64,000 nucleotides of DNA from Myotis daubentonii (lineage: Eukaryota > Chordata > Mammalia > Chiroptera > Vespertilionidae): the NCBI RefSeq assembly GCF_963259705.1, contig NC_081842.1, forward strand, positions 181,416,349-181,480,348. Direction: 5' to 3'. Below are positions 21,801 to 32,830 of this stretch, piece by piece. Each line of letters opens with the position of its first letter. The first letter of the stretch is position 1. The notes beneath the pieces are model-generated. The model was not told the DNA's origin, ran no database searches, and saw only the letters and a program-made list of their open reading frames with translations. The translations under genes and the position numbers were made by a program.

Positions 21801-22149
21801 TTCCTGGAACCCCCTATGATTAAAAATAAGCAAACCAGCTTTCTAAGCCCTGCTGGATTGAACAGAAATTTTCCAGTGACAATTACCTGAGAGGGTACCA
21901 GAATGAGCATTCCAAACCAGGGACATTCCTAAAGGAAAGAAAAGCAACACTGGGATTTGAAGCCGTGCACACCTGGGTTCGAATCCCAGCTCCTTCATCA
22001 GGAACACCACAAGTCCCACTGCTTGGATATGTGTGATTTTCATGTGTAATTCCTTTCTACCTCATGAGTGGTCTGTCATTCTTATTCACCACTGAACTCT
22101 CAGCATTCAGCCCATGGCTGGCACCTAGTAGATGCTCACAAAATATCTC

Positions 22150-22800
22150 TTAAATCTCAAGCAAAGCAAGCTACTCTTCCTTTCTGAGCTATATCATTTG
22201 CAAAATGGCGAATAAGAACTAGTTTAAAGGGTAGTGAGGCTTAAGGTAAAATAGCTGCTGCCTCTCTCGGCACCTCGCCATTGCATGGGTCCTCTCCCAG
22301 AGCGCATTTTCTCTGGGAGGTCGGCTGGAATACAGCCGGGACGGGATGTTTGGGTGGTGCCGTCACTGCTGAGCTGCAAAGGCACAAGATGACACAGACG
22401 TGAAAAATGGCATCTCTGTTGAGACCCAAAACCAACCTCACTCATTTTTAAAGTGCTGCCAACCAAATCTCAGCCTCTTCAAAGAACTGAGTGTCCCAGT
22501 CATATTGCCCCATTTGTGTTTTTTAAAGGAATAAACGTCTCTGCTTGCTGAGCAAAAGCAAAAAGAAATTTAATAAATGTGCAACTCATTTGATCAACAT
22601 CGTCCATGCTAGGCTCCGAGCTGATTGCTCAAGATTTGTTATGGACAAAAATGCAGCATTCAGAACCTTTGTAACTGGGCCCCTTCTGTCTGCCCAGGGC
22701 AAAGAGGCTGCAGCTAGAAATGGAAGCGCCTAGACTGTAGTATCAGATCTAATGTCAATCCCAGTTTGACCACATATCGGCACATAACCTCAGAAAATAT
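22150..22800. other. Unassigned single-copy-looking sequence
   Basis: This stretch does not resemble a common repeat. It includes a moderately GC-rich patch at 22255-22400 with scattered CpGs. It may be ordinary unique DNA or a conserved non-coding element; the two are indistinguishable without other genomes. No splice structure or domain is apparent. Confidence 0.35.
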
Positions 22801-22804
22801 GCTA

Positions 22805-23183
22805 TACTAGTCAGGGTTCTCCAGAGAAAGAGAGCCAGTAGGGTGTATATGGAGAAAGAGGGCGAGATCTAGCTGTCCTAGGAACTGGCGCCATGATTGT
22901 GGAGGCTGGCAAGTCCAAAATCTGTAGGGTAGGCCCACAAGCTGGAGGTTCAGTTAAGAGCTGATATTGCAGTTGAGTCCAAAAGCAGCTTGGAGACAGA
23001 ATTCTTTCTTCCTTGGGGGGCCTCAGACTTTTCTCTGAAGGCCTTCAACTGATAGCAGAGTTGAAGAATGATGGAGGGTAATCAGCTTTACTCAAAGCTG
23101 ACTGGTTGAAATGCTAAGCACATCTAATACTTTTATTACATCTAGTTTGGTGTTTGACACATAAAATTAACCATCATACCCTC
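22805..23183 (-). mobile_element. MaLR/ERVL-type LTR
   Basis: On the plus strand it reads ACTAGTCAGGGTTCTCCAGA at the left and TTTGACACATAAAATTAACC at the right, so the LTR is on the minus strand. Other landmarks are GATTGTGGAGGCTGGCAAGT and CAAAATCTGTAGGGTAGGCC. It is a mammal-wide old LTR, non-coding. Confidence 0.75.
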
Positions 23184-23289
23184 CAAGCCTCAATTTCCTC
23201 ATCCACAGATGAAAAGGGTGGAAAGTGTCTAGAAAAGCATCTGGGTTATGGCAGGTACCTTACAAGTGCCATGGAAGGAACTTACAGTT

Positions 23290-23720
23290 CTACAGACACC
23301 GACAGGGTATCTACCATGTGTCAGGCACTATTCTAGACCCTGGAGGTGCAGAAGTGAGTAGGACCTGGCCCTTGAGGAGGTTACCATCTAGGGAGGGGAA
23401 CAAAGGCTCCAGCTCTCTGTTATGGATGGCATGGGAGTCCAAGGGAGGTGGATCCAGCAGCTAGGAGAGCCAGGGGAAGCCTCCTGGAGACAGTAACGCC
23501 TGGGCTGAATCTGTAAGAGTGAGAAAAGTTTAGCTGAGTCCAGGAAAGTAGAAAAGGTATTCCAGGCAGCAACAAGAACATAGCCAAGGGCTTGGAAATC
23601 TGAAATTGCATAGCATATGAGAGAACTAGAGCGGAAGGGTAGGCTGGTAAGTAGTGTGAGATGAAGCTGGGAAGGTAGCCGAGGCCAGATCACTGAGAGC
23701 TTTGGTGCCAAGTCAAGAAA
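23290..23720 (-). mobile_element. L2-type ancient repeat, reverse orientation
   Basis: TACCATGTGTCAGGCACTAT, then GAGGAGGTTACCATCTAGG, GGAAGCCTCCTGGAGACAG, GTATTCCAGGCAGCAACAAG and GGCCAGATCACTGAGAGC follow a common mammalian repeat order. The left edge matches the reverse of an L2-type 3' end; exact class uncertain. Confidence 0.5.
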
Positions 23721-24122
23721 TAATAGTTTTCTTAGGGCTGCCATAATGAATTACCACAAACTCAATGGCTTAAAGCAACAGAAACTTATTCTCTCTAGAT
23801 GCTAGACATATGAAATCAGGTGTCAGCAGGGTTGGTTCCTTCTGTGGGTTCCAGGGGATAATCTTGGCCATTCCTATCTCCCAGCCGCAGGTAGTGGCAT
23901 ATCACTTCTGTCTCCATCTGCACATGGTGTTCTCCCTGTGCATGTCTGTGTCCAAACTTCCCTCCTCTTATAAGGACACCAGTCATTGAATTATAGCCTA
24001 CTTGAATCCAGTATGCCTTCATTTCAATTTCATTACATCTGCAGAGACCCTATTTCCAAATAAGGTCACTAGGGGTTAGGATTTGAATATATATTTTAGG
24101 GGGACAAGTCAACCCACAACAC
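23721..24122 (-). mobile_element. MLT1-type MaLR LTR
   Basis: The plus strand begins with CTTAGGGCTGCCATAATGAA, includes CTTATAAGGACACCAGTCAT and CCCTATTTCCAAATAAGGTC, and ends with CAAGTCAACCCACAACA. This is the reverse of an MLT1 LTR, an ERVL-MaLR solo LTR about 400 bp long. A Ves SINE inserted soon after its right end. Confidence 0.85.
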
Positions 24123-24146
24123 AAGGTAATAAGAGTGAGGGTAAGA

Positions 24147-24386
24147 TGCCGGCCTAGCCGGTTTGGCTCACCGGATAGAGCGTTGGCCTGGGGACTGAAG
24201 AGTCCCAGGTTCGATTCTGGTCAAGGGCATGTACCTTGGTTGCAGGCACATCCCCGGTGGGGGGAGTGCAGGAGGCAGCTGATCGATGCTTCTCTCTCAT
24301 CGATGTTTCTCTCTCATTGATGTTTCTAACTCTCTATCCCTCTCCCTTCCTCTCTGTAAAAAATCAATAAAATATATTTTTTTAAA
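24147..24386 (+). mobile_element. Ves SINE
   Basis: Head CCTAGCCGGTTTGGCTC, then AGAGCGTTGGCCTGGGGAC and GGTTCGATTCTGGTCAAGGG; three TGATG/CGATGTTTCTCTCTC modules; tail TGTAAAAAATCAATAAAATA. Perfect 16-bp target duplications AAGAGTGAGGGTAAGA at 24131-24146 and 24387-24402. Confidence 0.97.
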
Positions 24387-24402
24387 AAGAGTGAGGGTAA
24401 GA

Positions 24403-25734
24403 GTTTTATTTAGAAAGATCTTTCAAGCTCTGGTGGGAAGAAGAGGCAAAACCAAAGATCTTTTCCTACAATCCTGTTGCTTTGGCCACTAGGAAGCACA
24501 GGGTCAAGTACAACAATACACATGTGCATCTTTAGGGGCGGGGCATATATACACAGCATTACAGTTTATATTTCATTTGTGAGTGTTATTTCTGACTGCC
24601 TCTCATTTCGTTTCTATCCTTATATATCAGACAAAGTCCTAATAGGAAACAGATGCTGTGTTCAAATTAGGGTAACTCAAGAAGGGTTTATTTATAATGG
24701 GGCCACTTAGAGAGGGGTAGTCTGGAGGTAGGGAAAATACAGTGACCAGGGGCCACTGACAATGGGGTTTATCACCCAGTCTCAGAGTACGGAGCAATTG
24801 CCTATCTAGAAAGAGAGAGTCTTGTTGAGAAGGTCACCTTGAGAGGACTACTATCCTCTATGGAAGGACATAGCTTGCCCAAAGTGACCTTATAACCTCA
24901 CCTCCTCTCACTCTGATCCCCATGGGGATCACCCAACAGGTGTGGGCCATAAGGTCAGTGCCGTGAGCAGGGAGAAGGGTGGACACTGGGTCTGCAAAGG
25001 CAAGACCCCTGGCAAACTTTATTTTTCCTTCATCCTGATTTCCTCATTTACTTTTCATTCTTTTATATTTATTTATACCCTTTGTGTTTGGTTCAGACAT
25101 CTCAGACTTTTCCTTTTCACAATAAAAAGGGGAGTAACCACCAAAAAATTATAAAGTAGAGGCAGAATTTCCTACCTCCTCCCAACGTGCTCTCTGTCCT
25201 GTGGGATTTGCAAGCTGTGAGCGGATATCAGCTGAGTCACCCTGAGTGGTCACAGGGCTGACCCACCATGGAATCAGAGCCCTTTGCGCACATTCTCCTG
25301 GCCACTCATCATGTTACATAAACTCCATAAGCCCCTTATCTCCAGGGCTTTCTGAGGACATACTTGAGGCAGGAGTCATCCTGGCACCAAGTGCTTCTGA
25401 GAGACGTTGCAGATTGTCATGCAAGAGGCCTAGATGGAGACTGGAGGGGTGGAGCAAGCCCTGCGAGAGTACACAGGCTCTTCCCCTGACACAGAGAACA
25501 CATCAAAGAACACTGTGCATGTGCTGGGAAGAACGTCTTTCCTCCCTGAACCCCACCTCACATCAGGAGTGTTTAGACGCAGGCACAGATGTCAGAACTG
25601 GAAGGGACCCTGAGAACACCCAGTGTAAGCCCTCTGTCATGCAGAGGCACAGACCCCAGACAGGGTCAGGGGAACAGTGTAACTTGCTAGGGTTTGTCGA
25701 CTGCCTGCACTCCTCCAGGTAGTATGTGCTGGGT
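24403..25734. other. Unassigned sequence, GC-moderate at right
   Basis: No gene is recognised. The 158-codon plus frame at 25246-25722 is the longest in the window but shows no domain or composition that would set it apart from chance. A fragment at 25590-25690 resembles a MIR tail (ACCCAGTGTAAGCCC-like text). Confidence 0.4.
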
Positions 25735-25920
25735 TCATTCATTCATATTGCTACTCATCAAAGATCTGCTGAGTACCTGCTATGTACAGGACAGCATGCC
25801 AAAAAAAATGGACATACCTATAGGTACCAGGCTTGCAATACTTCATGGAGTCTACAGAATAGTAGGCTTTCTATCACTATTGCTAATCCTTACTATATCC
25901 CTGCAAGGTGTGGGTAAGTT
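25735..25920 (-). mobile_element. L2-type ancient repeat, reverse orientation
   Basis: TTCATTCATTCATATTGCTA, then CTGAGTACCTGCTATGTACA marks the reverse of an L2-type 3' end. Decayed. Confidence 0.5.
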
Positions 25921-26484
25921 TTAGTAAGTGAAGTGACCTAGACAGACACTGCTCCTTTTTAAGAACTGAAAACATAAAAGAAAAGAAGGTTGCCCTGAGC
26001 AAGTTAAATATTAACAACTTCATGGAGCATCCCAGAGATATGGACAGTCCTGGAAGGAGGTAGAAAAGGTTCCCAGACCTGGTGGCCTTCATTGTTACCT
26101 AATTAAAGAGACTGGAGTTTCTAAAAAAAAAAAAAAAAAAAGACTATGTCTATCTGCAGGGGTGTGGGTCAGGCCTGGAGGCAGAGAACATGAACAAGAG
26201 AGGCTTCTGTTTGGAAAAAGGTCAGCATGCAATGCCTCAGCTCTCCTGTGGTTTTTCTCCCTGGTTTCATTGCAGGAAATAGGAAGAAAAGCCTGTTGTC
26301 CTTGCCCTCAGGGAAAACTGGATTTTCTAATTAAATTGTTCCTGTGATGACCAATTGACTCTAACAATCAAATGAGGTTGGACTCAGCATTGGGCCAGTT
26401 CTAGGCTTTGTCCATGTTGAGTATGAGGTAGGCTCACTTCGGAAGGACTGTCCCATAAGATATCTCATGCTGTCCAGGAGGGAA

Positions 26485-26725
26485 GAACAGGAGCCTGGCC
26501 TCCAACAAACCTAGTTCAAGCCCTGGCTCCACCAATGAGAGCTCTGTGACTTTGAGAAGGCCACTTACCCATCAGGAGTCTTAGTTTTCTCATCTACATA
26601 ATGGAAATGATTATAATTCTCACTATAAATCTGTTGTATGTAGCAATTGATATTTGAATAAAAATCTTTGAATACTTTCCTTATAGTAGGTACTCAATAT
26701 TTCCTATTATCATTATTATTACATA
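26485..26725 (+). mobile_element. MIR SINE
   Basis: CTAGTTCAAGCCCTGGCTCC, CTGTGACTTTGAGAAGGCC, TTAGTTTTCTCATCTACATA and the end TAGTAGGTACTCAATATTTC follow MIR order almost throughout. A Helitron inserted at its right end at 26726. Confidence 0.85.
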
Positions 26726-27693
26726 CTAGCAGCCTGGTGCACAAAATTCATGCACTGGGGGGTGGGGGGGCTCTCAGCCCAGCCTGTCCCCTCTCACAGT
26801 CCGGGAACCCTCAGGGGATGTACTCTGTGGGAGGCAACCGGGCTGGTCAGGGGAAGGCACCACCCCCATCACCCTGCTGCTGCTGCCACTGCCAGCCACC
26901 GCAGCCACCAAGGTGTTTTCATCAACAGGAACTCCAGTCCCTTCACCACGAAAAAATGACAACTTTCTTTAGGCATTTTCAAGATGTCTCTTTCATAGGA
27001 TATGACATTTCTTTCCTTTTGTTTTGATCCTCATCTTAGGATATGTTTCCATTGATTTTTAGAGAGCATGGAAGAGAAAGGGAAGGACAGAGAGAAACAT
27101 CAGTGTGAGAGGCACACTGTGATTGGTTGCCTCCTGCATGAGCCCTGACCTGGGCCCGTGCCAGGGAGGAGCCTGCAACCTAAGTACATGCCCTTGATCA
27201 GAATCAAACCCAGACCCTACAGTCCGCAGGCCGAGGATCTTTCCACTGAGCCAAGCCAGCTAGGGCAGGGTATGACATTTCTTAGCCCCTTCAGCAGTGG
27301 ACCTTTGTTTTTTCCTCCAGGAGTGAGGTGGAAAAACCCTAGATCACCTTCTTGGATTTTTATTACCCAAGCAAGTGGCGTACTGCAAGCTTAGCCAATG
27401 AGCAGTCAGAAAAGGTGTTTCCTCTGCAGCTCTTGAGCAAAGGCAGGACTGCTGGTGTACCATGGCTGTGGGGCTGCTGGGGGCCGGGTTTGTGTCTCTG
27501 CTCCAGCCCCCCTGTGGGTTTTTGACTCCACTCCTGCCCCCCTGCATGTTGTTCTCTCCAGCTCCTAGGCCGGGTGCAGGCCACCCTGTCTGTTGTTCTC
27601 TCAGGCTCCAGCCCGCACCTGGCCCCTCCTCCTGAGCTGGTCGTGACTATTATGGCATCCCAGCCTAATTTGCATATTATCTCTTTTTTTAGA
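26726..27693 (-). mobile_element. HeliBat Helitron with nested Ves SINE
   Basis: On the minus strand the 3' end is CTAG at 26726-26729 behind a degenerate hairpin (GTGCAC / ATGCAC arms with an imperfect centre). The 5' end near 27693 reads TCTAAAAAAAGAGATAATAT, then GCAAATTAGGCTGGGATGCC, matching HeliBat starts. A Ves SINE occupies 27014-27267, leaving about 710 bp of Helitron. The body is GC-rich with no transposase frame. The exact 5' edge is blurred by an adjoining (GATA)n run. Confidence 0.85.
27014..27267 (-). mobile_element. Ves SINE inside a Helitron
   Basis: Reversed Ves landmarks: GATTTTTAGAGAGCATGG, TGCCTCCTGCATGAGCCC, ATGCCCTTGATCAGAATC and TCCACTGAGCCAAGCC. Flanks GGATATGACATTTCTT (26998-27013) and GGGTATGACATTTCTT (27268-27283) are 16-bp target duplications with one difference. 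It is therefore younger than the Helitron that contains it. Confidence 0.93.
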
Positions 27694-27712
27694 TAGATAG
27701 ATAGATAGATAG
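27690..27712. repeat. (GATA)n microsatellite
   Basis: About five GATA/TAGA repeats directly at the 5' edge of the Helitron; it may have grown from the Helitron terminus ...TCTA. Confidence 0.9.
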
Positions 27713-27797
27713 TAAGCACTCAATATAATTAGCATTGATAATAAGAAACAGCTACTTATGCTATTCAATTATTCACAATGATAGAGTTATGAAGGTT

Positions 27798-28000
27798 GCC
27801 CTGGCCTGTGTGGCTCAGTTGGTTGGAGAGTCATCCTGTATACAGAAAGGCCGTGGGTTCAATTCTCTGTTAGGACACATACCCAGGTTGCAAGTTCAAT
27901 TCCTGGTAAGGATGCATACGGGAGGCAACCAATGTTTCTCTCTTTCCCTCTCCTTCTCCCTTCCACTCTCTCTGAAATCAATTTTAAAAAGTAAATAAAC
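27798..28000 (+). mobile_element. Older Ves SINE
   Basis: GCCCTGGCCTGTGTGGCTC, GGGTTCAATTCTCTGTTAGG, GGGAGGCAACCAATGTTTC, a CTCTCCTTCTCCC tract and GAAATCAATTTTAAAAAG tail. Diverged from the young copies, with no clear target duplication. Confidence 0.9.
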
Positions 28001-28079
28001 AGAGAGAAAACATAACTGAACTTGACTTACATTTAAAAACAAAGTTATAAATGTTTTAGCTGGATAGCATTATTTTAAA

Positions 28080-28830
28080 CCAACTTTCTATTAAGTTTCT
28101 CCTCTGATTTTAAAGGGGAATACACATTCTTCATGATAAAAGGAGAAAATGCAGAAAAGAACAAAGGGAAAAGATATTTTAAATCCATAATCCCACAATC
28201 CAAAGATAACCACAGTTAACATTTCATTGTATTTATTTCCAATGTTTTTTGCTGTGAGTGTAGTGAGAGATAAATTTTACATAAATGAAGTTACATGTTA
28301 TATATGTGACCATTTTTATAGAGAAAATGGTTCTTAATACTGTACCTGTGTATGCATCATAATTTACACATTCTCTTATTGTTAGGCTTTGAGGCTTTTT
28401 CCCAATATTTTTGCTCCATAATTTACCCAATAATGAGATTCTTTGTATAGAAATATTTTCTTAAGAGAATATATATAGTTTCCTACAGTGACAACACACC
28501 TCTCAATTCCTTAAGAGAAGATTCTCTTGGTGGAATTTTTGGATTGAAGGATATAAACTTCTTTAAGTCCATAATATATTTCATCAAATTAATTTCCAAT
28601 AGGGTTATACTATATCACCCTCCTTCAGCAGAATGTGAACACCTATTTTAAAAATGTTTCATTTCATAAGTGAAAATAGCATTTTTCCTTTTTTATTGCT
28701 TTGATTACTAGTAAGCTTCATAACTATTATTGTTTTTTTTCTAGGAACTCACTTGTCTGCTATATTTGTTCATTTTCTTTTTACTATGCATCAGCTCTTT
28801 ATATAATAAAGATATTTTTAAAACATCACA
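28080..28830 (-). mobile_element. Very old L1-related fragment
   Basis: CCATAATCCCACAATCCAAA, GTTAACATTTCATTGTATTT, ATCATAATTTACACATTCTC and GGTGGAATTTTTGGATTGAA occur in the order seen in old L1 3' regions read in reverse. It is strongly decayed; strand call is tentative. Confidence 0.45.
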
Positions 28831-28999
28831 AATGTGGCAAAGAAATCTGTTTATTGTTTTCCTTTTCATTTTAATGATATTTTTATATGCAAGTTTTAAA
28901 TTTTACATAGTTTAAAAACTTAATATAATTATAATTAACACTGCTCTAATATTTAAAACCAATTCAAGCTTCAAATTTTTAAACCTCAATCATTCAAGA

Positions 29000-29175
29000 A
29001 AACCCAGTAGTGCTAGCTCCTGGAGACATAAACTAATAGTATAGAGTATACTGCACTATGCTGTGTTTTGATGATTTACTAAAACTGGCTGATGGATACA
29101 CAGAGGTGTGTTGCACTGTTCTCTCTTTTCATGCATGTTTGAAAACTTCCCATAATAAAAATCTAAAACATGATA
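29000..29175 (+). mobile_element. Old L1 3' end fragment
   Basis: GGATACACAGAGGTGTGTTG, CACTGTTCTCTCTTTTCATG and TTCCCATAATAAAAATCTAA match the tail order of old mammalian L1 3' UTRs. Confidence 0.5.
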
Positions 29176-29597
29176 TTGTAATCTTAACTCCTGAGGCATG
29201 AAAGGACATAAGTTCCTAATTTGTGACAGACAAATATTGAAATCTCTGTAAGCTTTGGTTACCTCCTCTACTAAAACACAAAGCAAAACAAGAAGTAAAA
29301 ATATGTGGAGAGCAGCTACAGTGTTTGGCCAGGTTCAAGCCTCAGACCAATGAGAGGGCACAGTCCTCTCATGGCCATGTGCAAGTCCCAGCTTGGAGGG
29401 CAGAGCCCTCCCAGCACAATTATAGCCAACAGCTATAGTTGTAAGCTTGAACCTATAGTCTGAACACGTGGCACCACGTGCCTAAGTGCCTGTGAGCTTG
29501 ATAGAGTTCAGGTGCATGTAATTGAGTTAGGATCAAAACCCATGAGAATGTTGTAAACATCTTGACCACGCCCTTACTTTGCCTTATGGAATCTGGC

Positions 29598-29608
29598 TAT
29601 AAAATAAA
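29598..29608 (+). promoter_or_regulatory. Overlapping TATA box and poly(A) signal of the ERVK-like LTR
   Basis: TATAAAA (29598-29604) overlaps AATAAA (29603-29608) in TATAAAATAAA. This compact arrangement is known in betaretroviral LTRs. Current activity is unknown. Confidence 0.7.
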
Positions 29609-29764
29609 GACACGGCTTGTAGTCTGTGGTGCTGTCGCTAGCTCTCCATCAGAGAGGACAGCATCCCACCGAGACCCAGCTTTCATTCTCTTGTCTGTCT
29701 TTTCTCAATCCTTCACCACCCCCACTCTGGCTCACCAAACCTGGCTGAGCTGGCGTGGCACATA

Positions 29765-29782
29765 AGGCGCCCAATGTGGGGC
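29765..29782 (+). other. tRNA-Lys-type primer binding site
   Basis: AGGCGCCCAATGTGGGGC differs at two positions from the standard Lys-1,2 primer site used by ERVK-class retroviruses. It is where tRNA-Lys would anneal to start reverse transcription. It identifies the LTR to its left as a 5' LTR. Confidence 0.88.
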
Positions 29783-29824
29783 TGAGTATGCCATGGCTGT
29801 GCCAGCCCGCCACAAAAATATACC

Positions 29825-29945
29825 AAACTTGTAGGATTGTTGAAAGGAGGATATGAAATCATGCATATCTAGCATATAATATAGTACCTGGCACACAGTA
29901 GGTGCTCAATAAAGGTTTTCTTTATTATTATTACCTTAATTATTA
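29825..29945 (+). mobile_element. MIR 3' fragment
   Basis: GGATTGTTGAAAGGAGGATA, TAGTACCTGGCACACAGTAG and GTGCTCAATAAAGG are the terminal part of a MIR. Confidence 0.8.
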
Positions 29946-31649
29946 CTATTATTCCAGTTTCTATATGTCAGGCTTTCTTTCTGCAAGAATCAGAAGCTGA
30001 CCCTGGCTGATGTTTATTTCAAAGACTTTGGGAGGGCTAGAGGAAAGTTCAAAGAAAGCTTAGGAACGATGCCCAGAGCCTGGCCTGAGGAAAAACCTCC
30101 TGTGGCAGCTGCAGCCCTGCTGAGCGAGTGGAAACTGCTCTCCCCACAATCACCCTAATGGCAACCCTTCTGCACCAGAGCTGGACACCCCACCACCACA
30201 CTGGCCAGCCGAATGTTTCTGAGTGGGCCCTACTTCCTCAAAGCTGCTCCTTTGGTGACTAACCAATGGGAAACCTTGAGGAGTCAGACCCATGAGGCTG
30301 GAAAACTCTCCAGACAGGAGTTCAAGAACCATAACAGCAGAATAACATAATACTGTCCTGTATAGTCTACTCCATAGCAATCCAACTTTCACATAGACCT
30401 TTCTTCCATACTGAAACTTGACAGTGACAACTATTATTACAACAATAAAAATCCATCATAACCAGGCTCTCCCATAGGTGGAGATAGCCCTCCCTTCTGC
30501 ATAAGGGAGGCCAACCCACAGTCTCATCAGTTATTGTGCTGGGCCATAATCCAGGATATCTGGATGATGTTTATCCCTCTGATTCCATGAAAATTCTATC
30601 TTAATATGCTATAGGCTATGGATAAAACTGTAAAGTCCACCACCACCCCTACACACAAGTCAAAAAGTGAGGGAGCAAGGTGGGGAGGGAAATTTGTTAC
30701 AACATAGTAAAGAAGATATCTTATAGATGTCATCTGTAACACATCATGAAACCACAGTTAGAAAAAGTGATGGAGAAAGAAAGACTTAAATATCATGATT
30801 TTTCTGCTCTTGGCCAGCATTTCAGCTGATCAGAAATCTTATCTCTGTGGGGTGACCCAAACTATCTTCATTCCTGAGGGATCTGAACCATTGGTGGTAT
30901 GATCAGAGTAGAGACTTAGTAGTCTTCCTTCTTTTAAGTCCTAAACGTTTCTTTTTAATGTAGAAGACCCTACAGAAGAACTTGTCAATTGCAGATACAC
31001 TCCTCCCTGCCCTGCCCAATTTTGTTAGCAGCAATCCTATTGCCCCTTGGTTATCAGGATTAATCTCCCTAGAAAGCACAGTAACCTTCTTTTTTTGCCT
31101 GTTTATCAAGGACATAAAGGAGCCAGAAAATGGACAGGTGGTAGGTAGTTCAACTTCCTACCCCAGAGAACCATTGTTGGCACACTAGTGTAAGAATGCC
31201 TCTCTTAGGTTCACATGAGCAGAACCCAGAGTCACGGAGATGGAAAGTAAAATTCCACAAATGGGGTCACTAGGCATGGCTGCATCGGGAAGTCCTGTCT
31301 GGGGAGAAGGCTTCCCTAGCAACTCAAACATCAGGGAGCTCGATTTCAGGCTGCTGAGCATAAAATTTAGAGCTCTGGCATTTCTGGAGCCTTTCCCTTT
31401 AAATCCCTGTTACTTTATGCCACTCAGTCTCAAAGGGTGAGTGTTGGTATAGAGAAATACTCTGGAAGTCCTGTTTAATTTGGGAATATGTGGGATTAAG
31501 CCCATGTGTTCGACTGCTGAACCCTTATCTACTAACTGTGGACAGAAGAGTGTTCCAGGCAAACAGGGGTAGTCCAGCACACAGTTGGGGGAATGCTGCT
31601 GTACAGAAAGCCAGAGTTGAGGCCAGAATCTGAACTCACCTCGCAACCA
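29946..31649. other. Unassigned non-coding sequence
   Basis: No gene, RNA gene or bounded repeat seen. Short frames such as 30150-30392 minus and 30982-31188 plus show no domains. Confidence 0.4.
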
Positions 31650-31735
31650 CACTGAACCATTCTGAAGATTAGATTAAATAACAAATGTAAAGTGAGTGTC
31701 ACATAGTAGGCACTTAATGAAAATCCTGTCCCTCC
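31650..31735 (+). mobile_element. MIR 3' fragment
   Basis: AAAGTGAGTGTCACATAGTA followed by GGCACTTAATGAAAATC is the end of a MIR. MIR-like text also occurs at 31785-31870 (ATTTTACAGATTAAAAAGC, GAGGACACAGCTAGGAAG). Confidence 0.65.
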
Positions 31736-31870
31736 ACGCTTCTAAACCCATGCTGGGGGTGAGTAAGCTGGTTGTTCATGTAGCCATTTTACAGATTAAA
31801 AAGCTAGGGCTCAGAAAAAGATAGATTATGTGTGAATGAGGACACAGCTAGGAAGTGGGAGTGGCAATGG

Positions 31871-32384
31871 CGGGAACTGGCCTTGGCCTTCTGCCTCTAA
31901 TTCCAATTAATTAGACTCACCACTTTCCAAGGCACATAGCCTCAGTCTGGTCTTACTCACCCGCAAGCTAGCATTTCACAAGTACTGAGTCACAGCCTCT
32001 CCTACTCCGAGGCTGCATGGGAATCACAGCACGCTCCCTCCCAAGCTTGGCAGTTCTCACCCTCTTCTGGGGCCCTGATGGGAATGCACGAGGCCAGGAC
32101 TGCCAGGAACTGAGAGAGTAGGTAAGGCATCTGCTCCCATCAATCGACGCAATCTGCATGAGCTGGAGGGATCCATGACGCTGCCAAGGACCACATCAGA
32201 AAGATAATATTTGAAGAGTGAAAGGTTCCCGTAGAATGTACAGTCCTTTGAGTGAGTAAGCACCTAAAGCTCTTGAGGCATGACTCATGCTGGATAGGTC
32301 AGCACCAGAGCTGTAGATAGTTGAGTAAAATAGGTCACAAGATAGCAGAGTGTCAGGGCTGGAAGGAATATGGGAGATTATCCC
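31871..32384. other. Unassigned non-coding sequence
   Basis: No gene or nameable repeat seen on either strand. Confidence 0.4.
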
Positions 32385-32830
32385 TCTAGCAATGAAGAAA
32401 TTGTGGTTCAAAGCAGAAGACTGACTTTTCCAAGGTCACACAGCTAAGCGGCAGCAATGGCACCTGAACCCACATTTTCTCATTCATTCATTCAATATTT
32501 ATTGAGCTCATACTCCTGGTGGGGAGATTAAGTACTGAGAATGTACTTGGAGTAAACAAAACAAAATGGGAAGGTTTTTCATCTTCCCAGAGCTGACTTT
32601 CTAGAAGGGAGGAGAGACCAACATACAATTATGAGGAGCAGTGCTATAATTTGGGAAGTCGGAGTGCTATGGGAGCACAGAGAAGGGTGGTCTTATCCAA
32701 TCTAAGGGGTCAGGAAAGGCCTTCTGGATTGTGATGGTTCAGCAGAGACCCAAAAACTAATCAGGTGGAAAGGGATTGGGTGAAAGGAAGGAGAATACTG
32801 GAGGCAGAGGGAATCTCTACATACCACGCT
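32385..32830 (-). mobile_element. MIR-like and reversed L2-type relics
   Basis: 32385-32475 has GGTCACACAGCTAAGCGGC and ACCTGAACCCACATTTTC (MIR-like, plus). 32476-32830 begins with CATTCATTCATTCAATATTT and TATTGAGCTCATACTCC, then follows the reversed L2-type repeat order (GTCAGGAAAGGCCTTCTGG, TTCAGCAGAGACCC). Confidence 0.55.

Larger units (their letters stand above)
29304..29814 (+). mobile_element. ERVK-like LTR with Lys primer site, flanked by 6-bp duplication
   Basis: A betaretrovirus-like LTR runs from TGTGG at 29304 to ...GGCACA at about 29762. It has a TATAAAATAAA promoter/poly(A) module at 29598-29608 and a CT-rich U5. Right after a 2-base spacer comes a near-perfect tRNA-Lys primer site (29765-29782), then about 30 bases ending CCACA. 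AAAATA flanks the whole block at 29298-29303 and 29815-29820, fitting ERVK-type 6-bp duplications. No gag, pro, pol or env remains. The block may be an internally deleted provirus, or the LTR's true end may lie at 29814. Confidence 0.85.

Noticed and set aside
25246..25722. 158-codon open frame, the longest in the window
   Set aside because: No domain, signal peptide, start context or splice pattern; length is within chance for GC-moderate DNA of this size.
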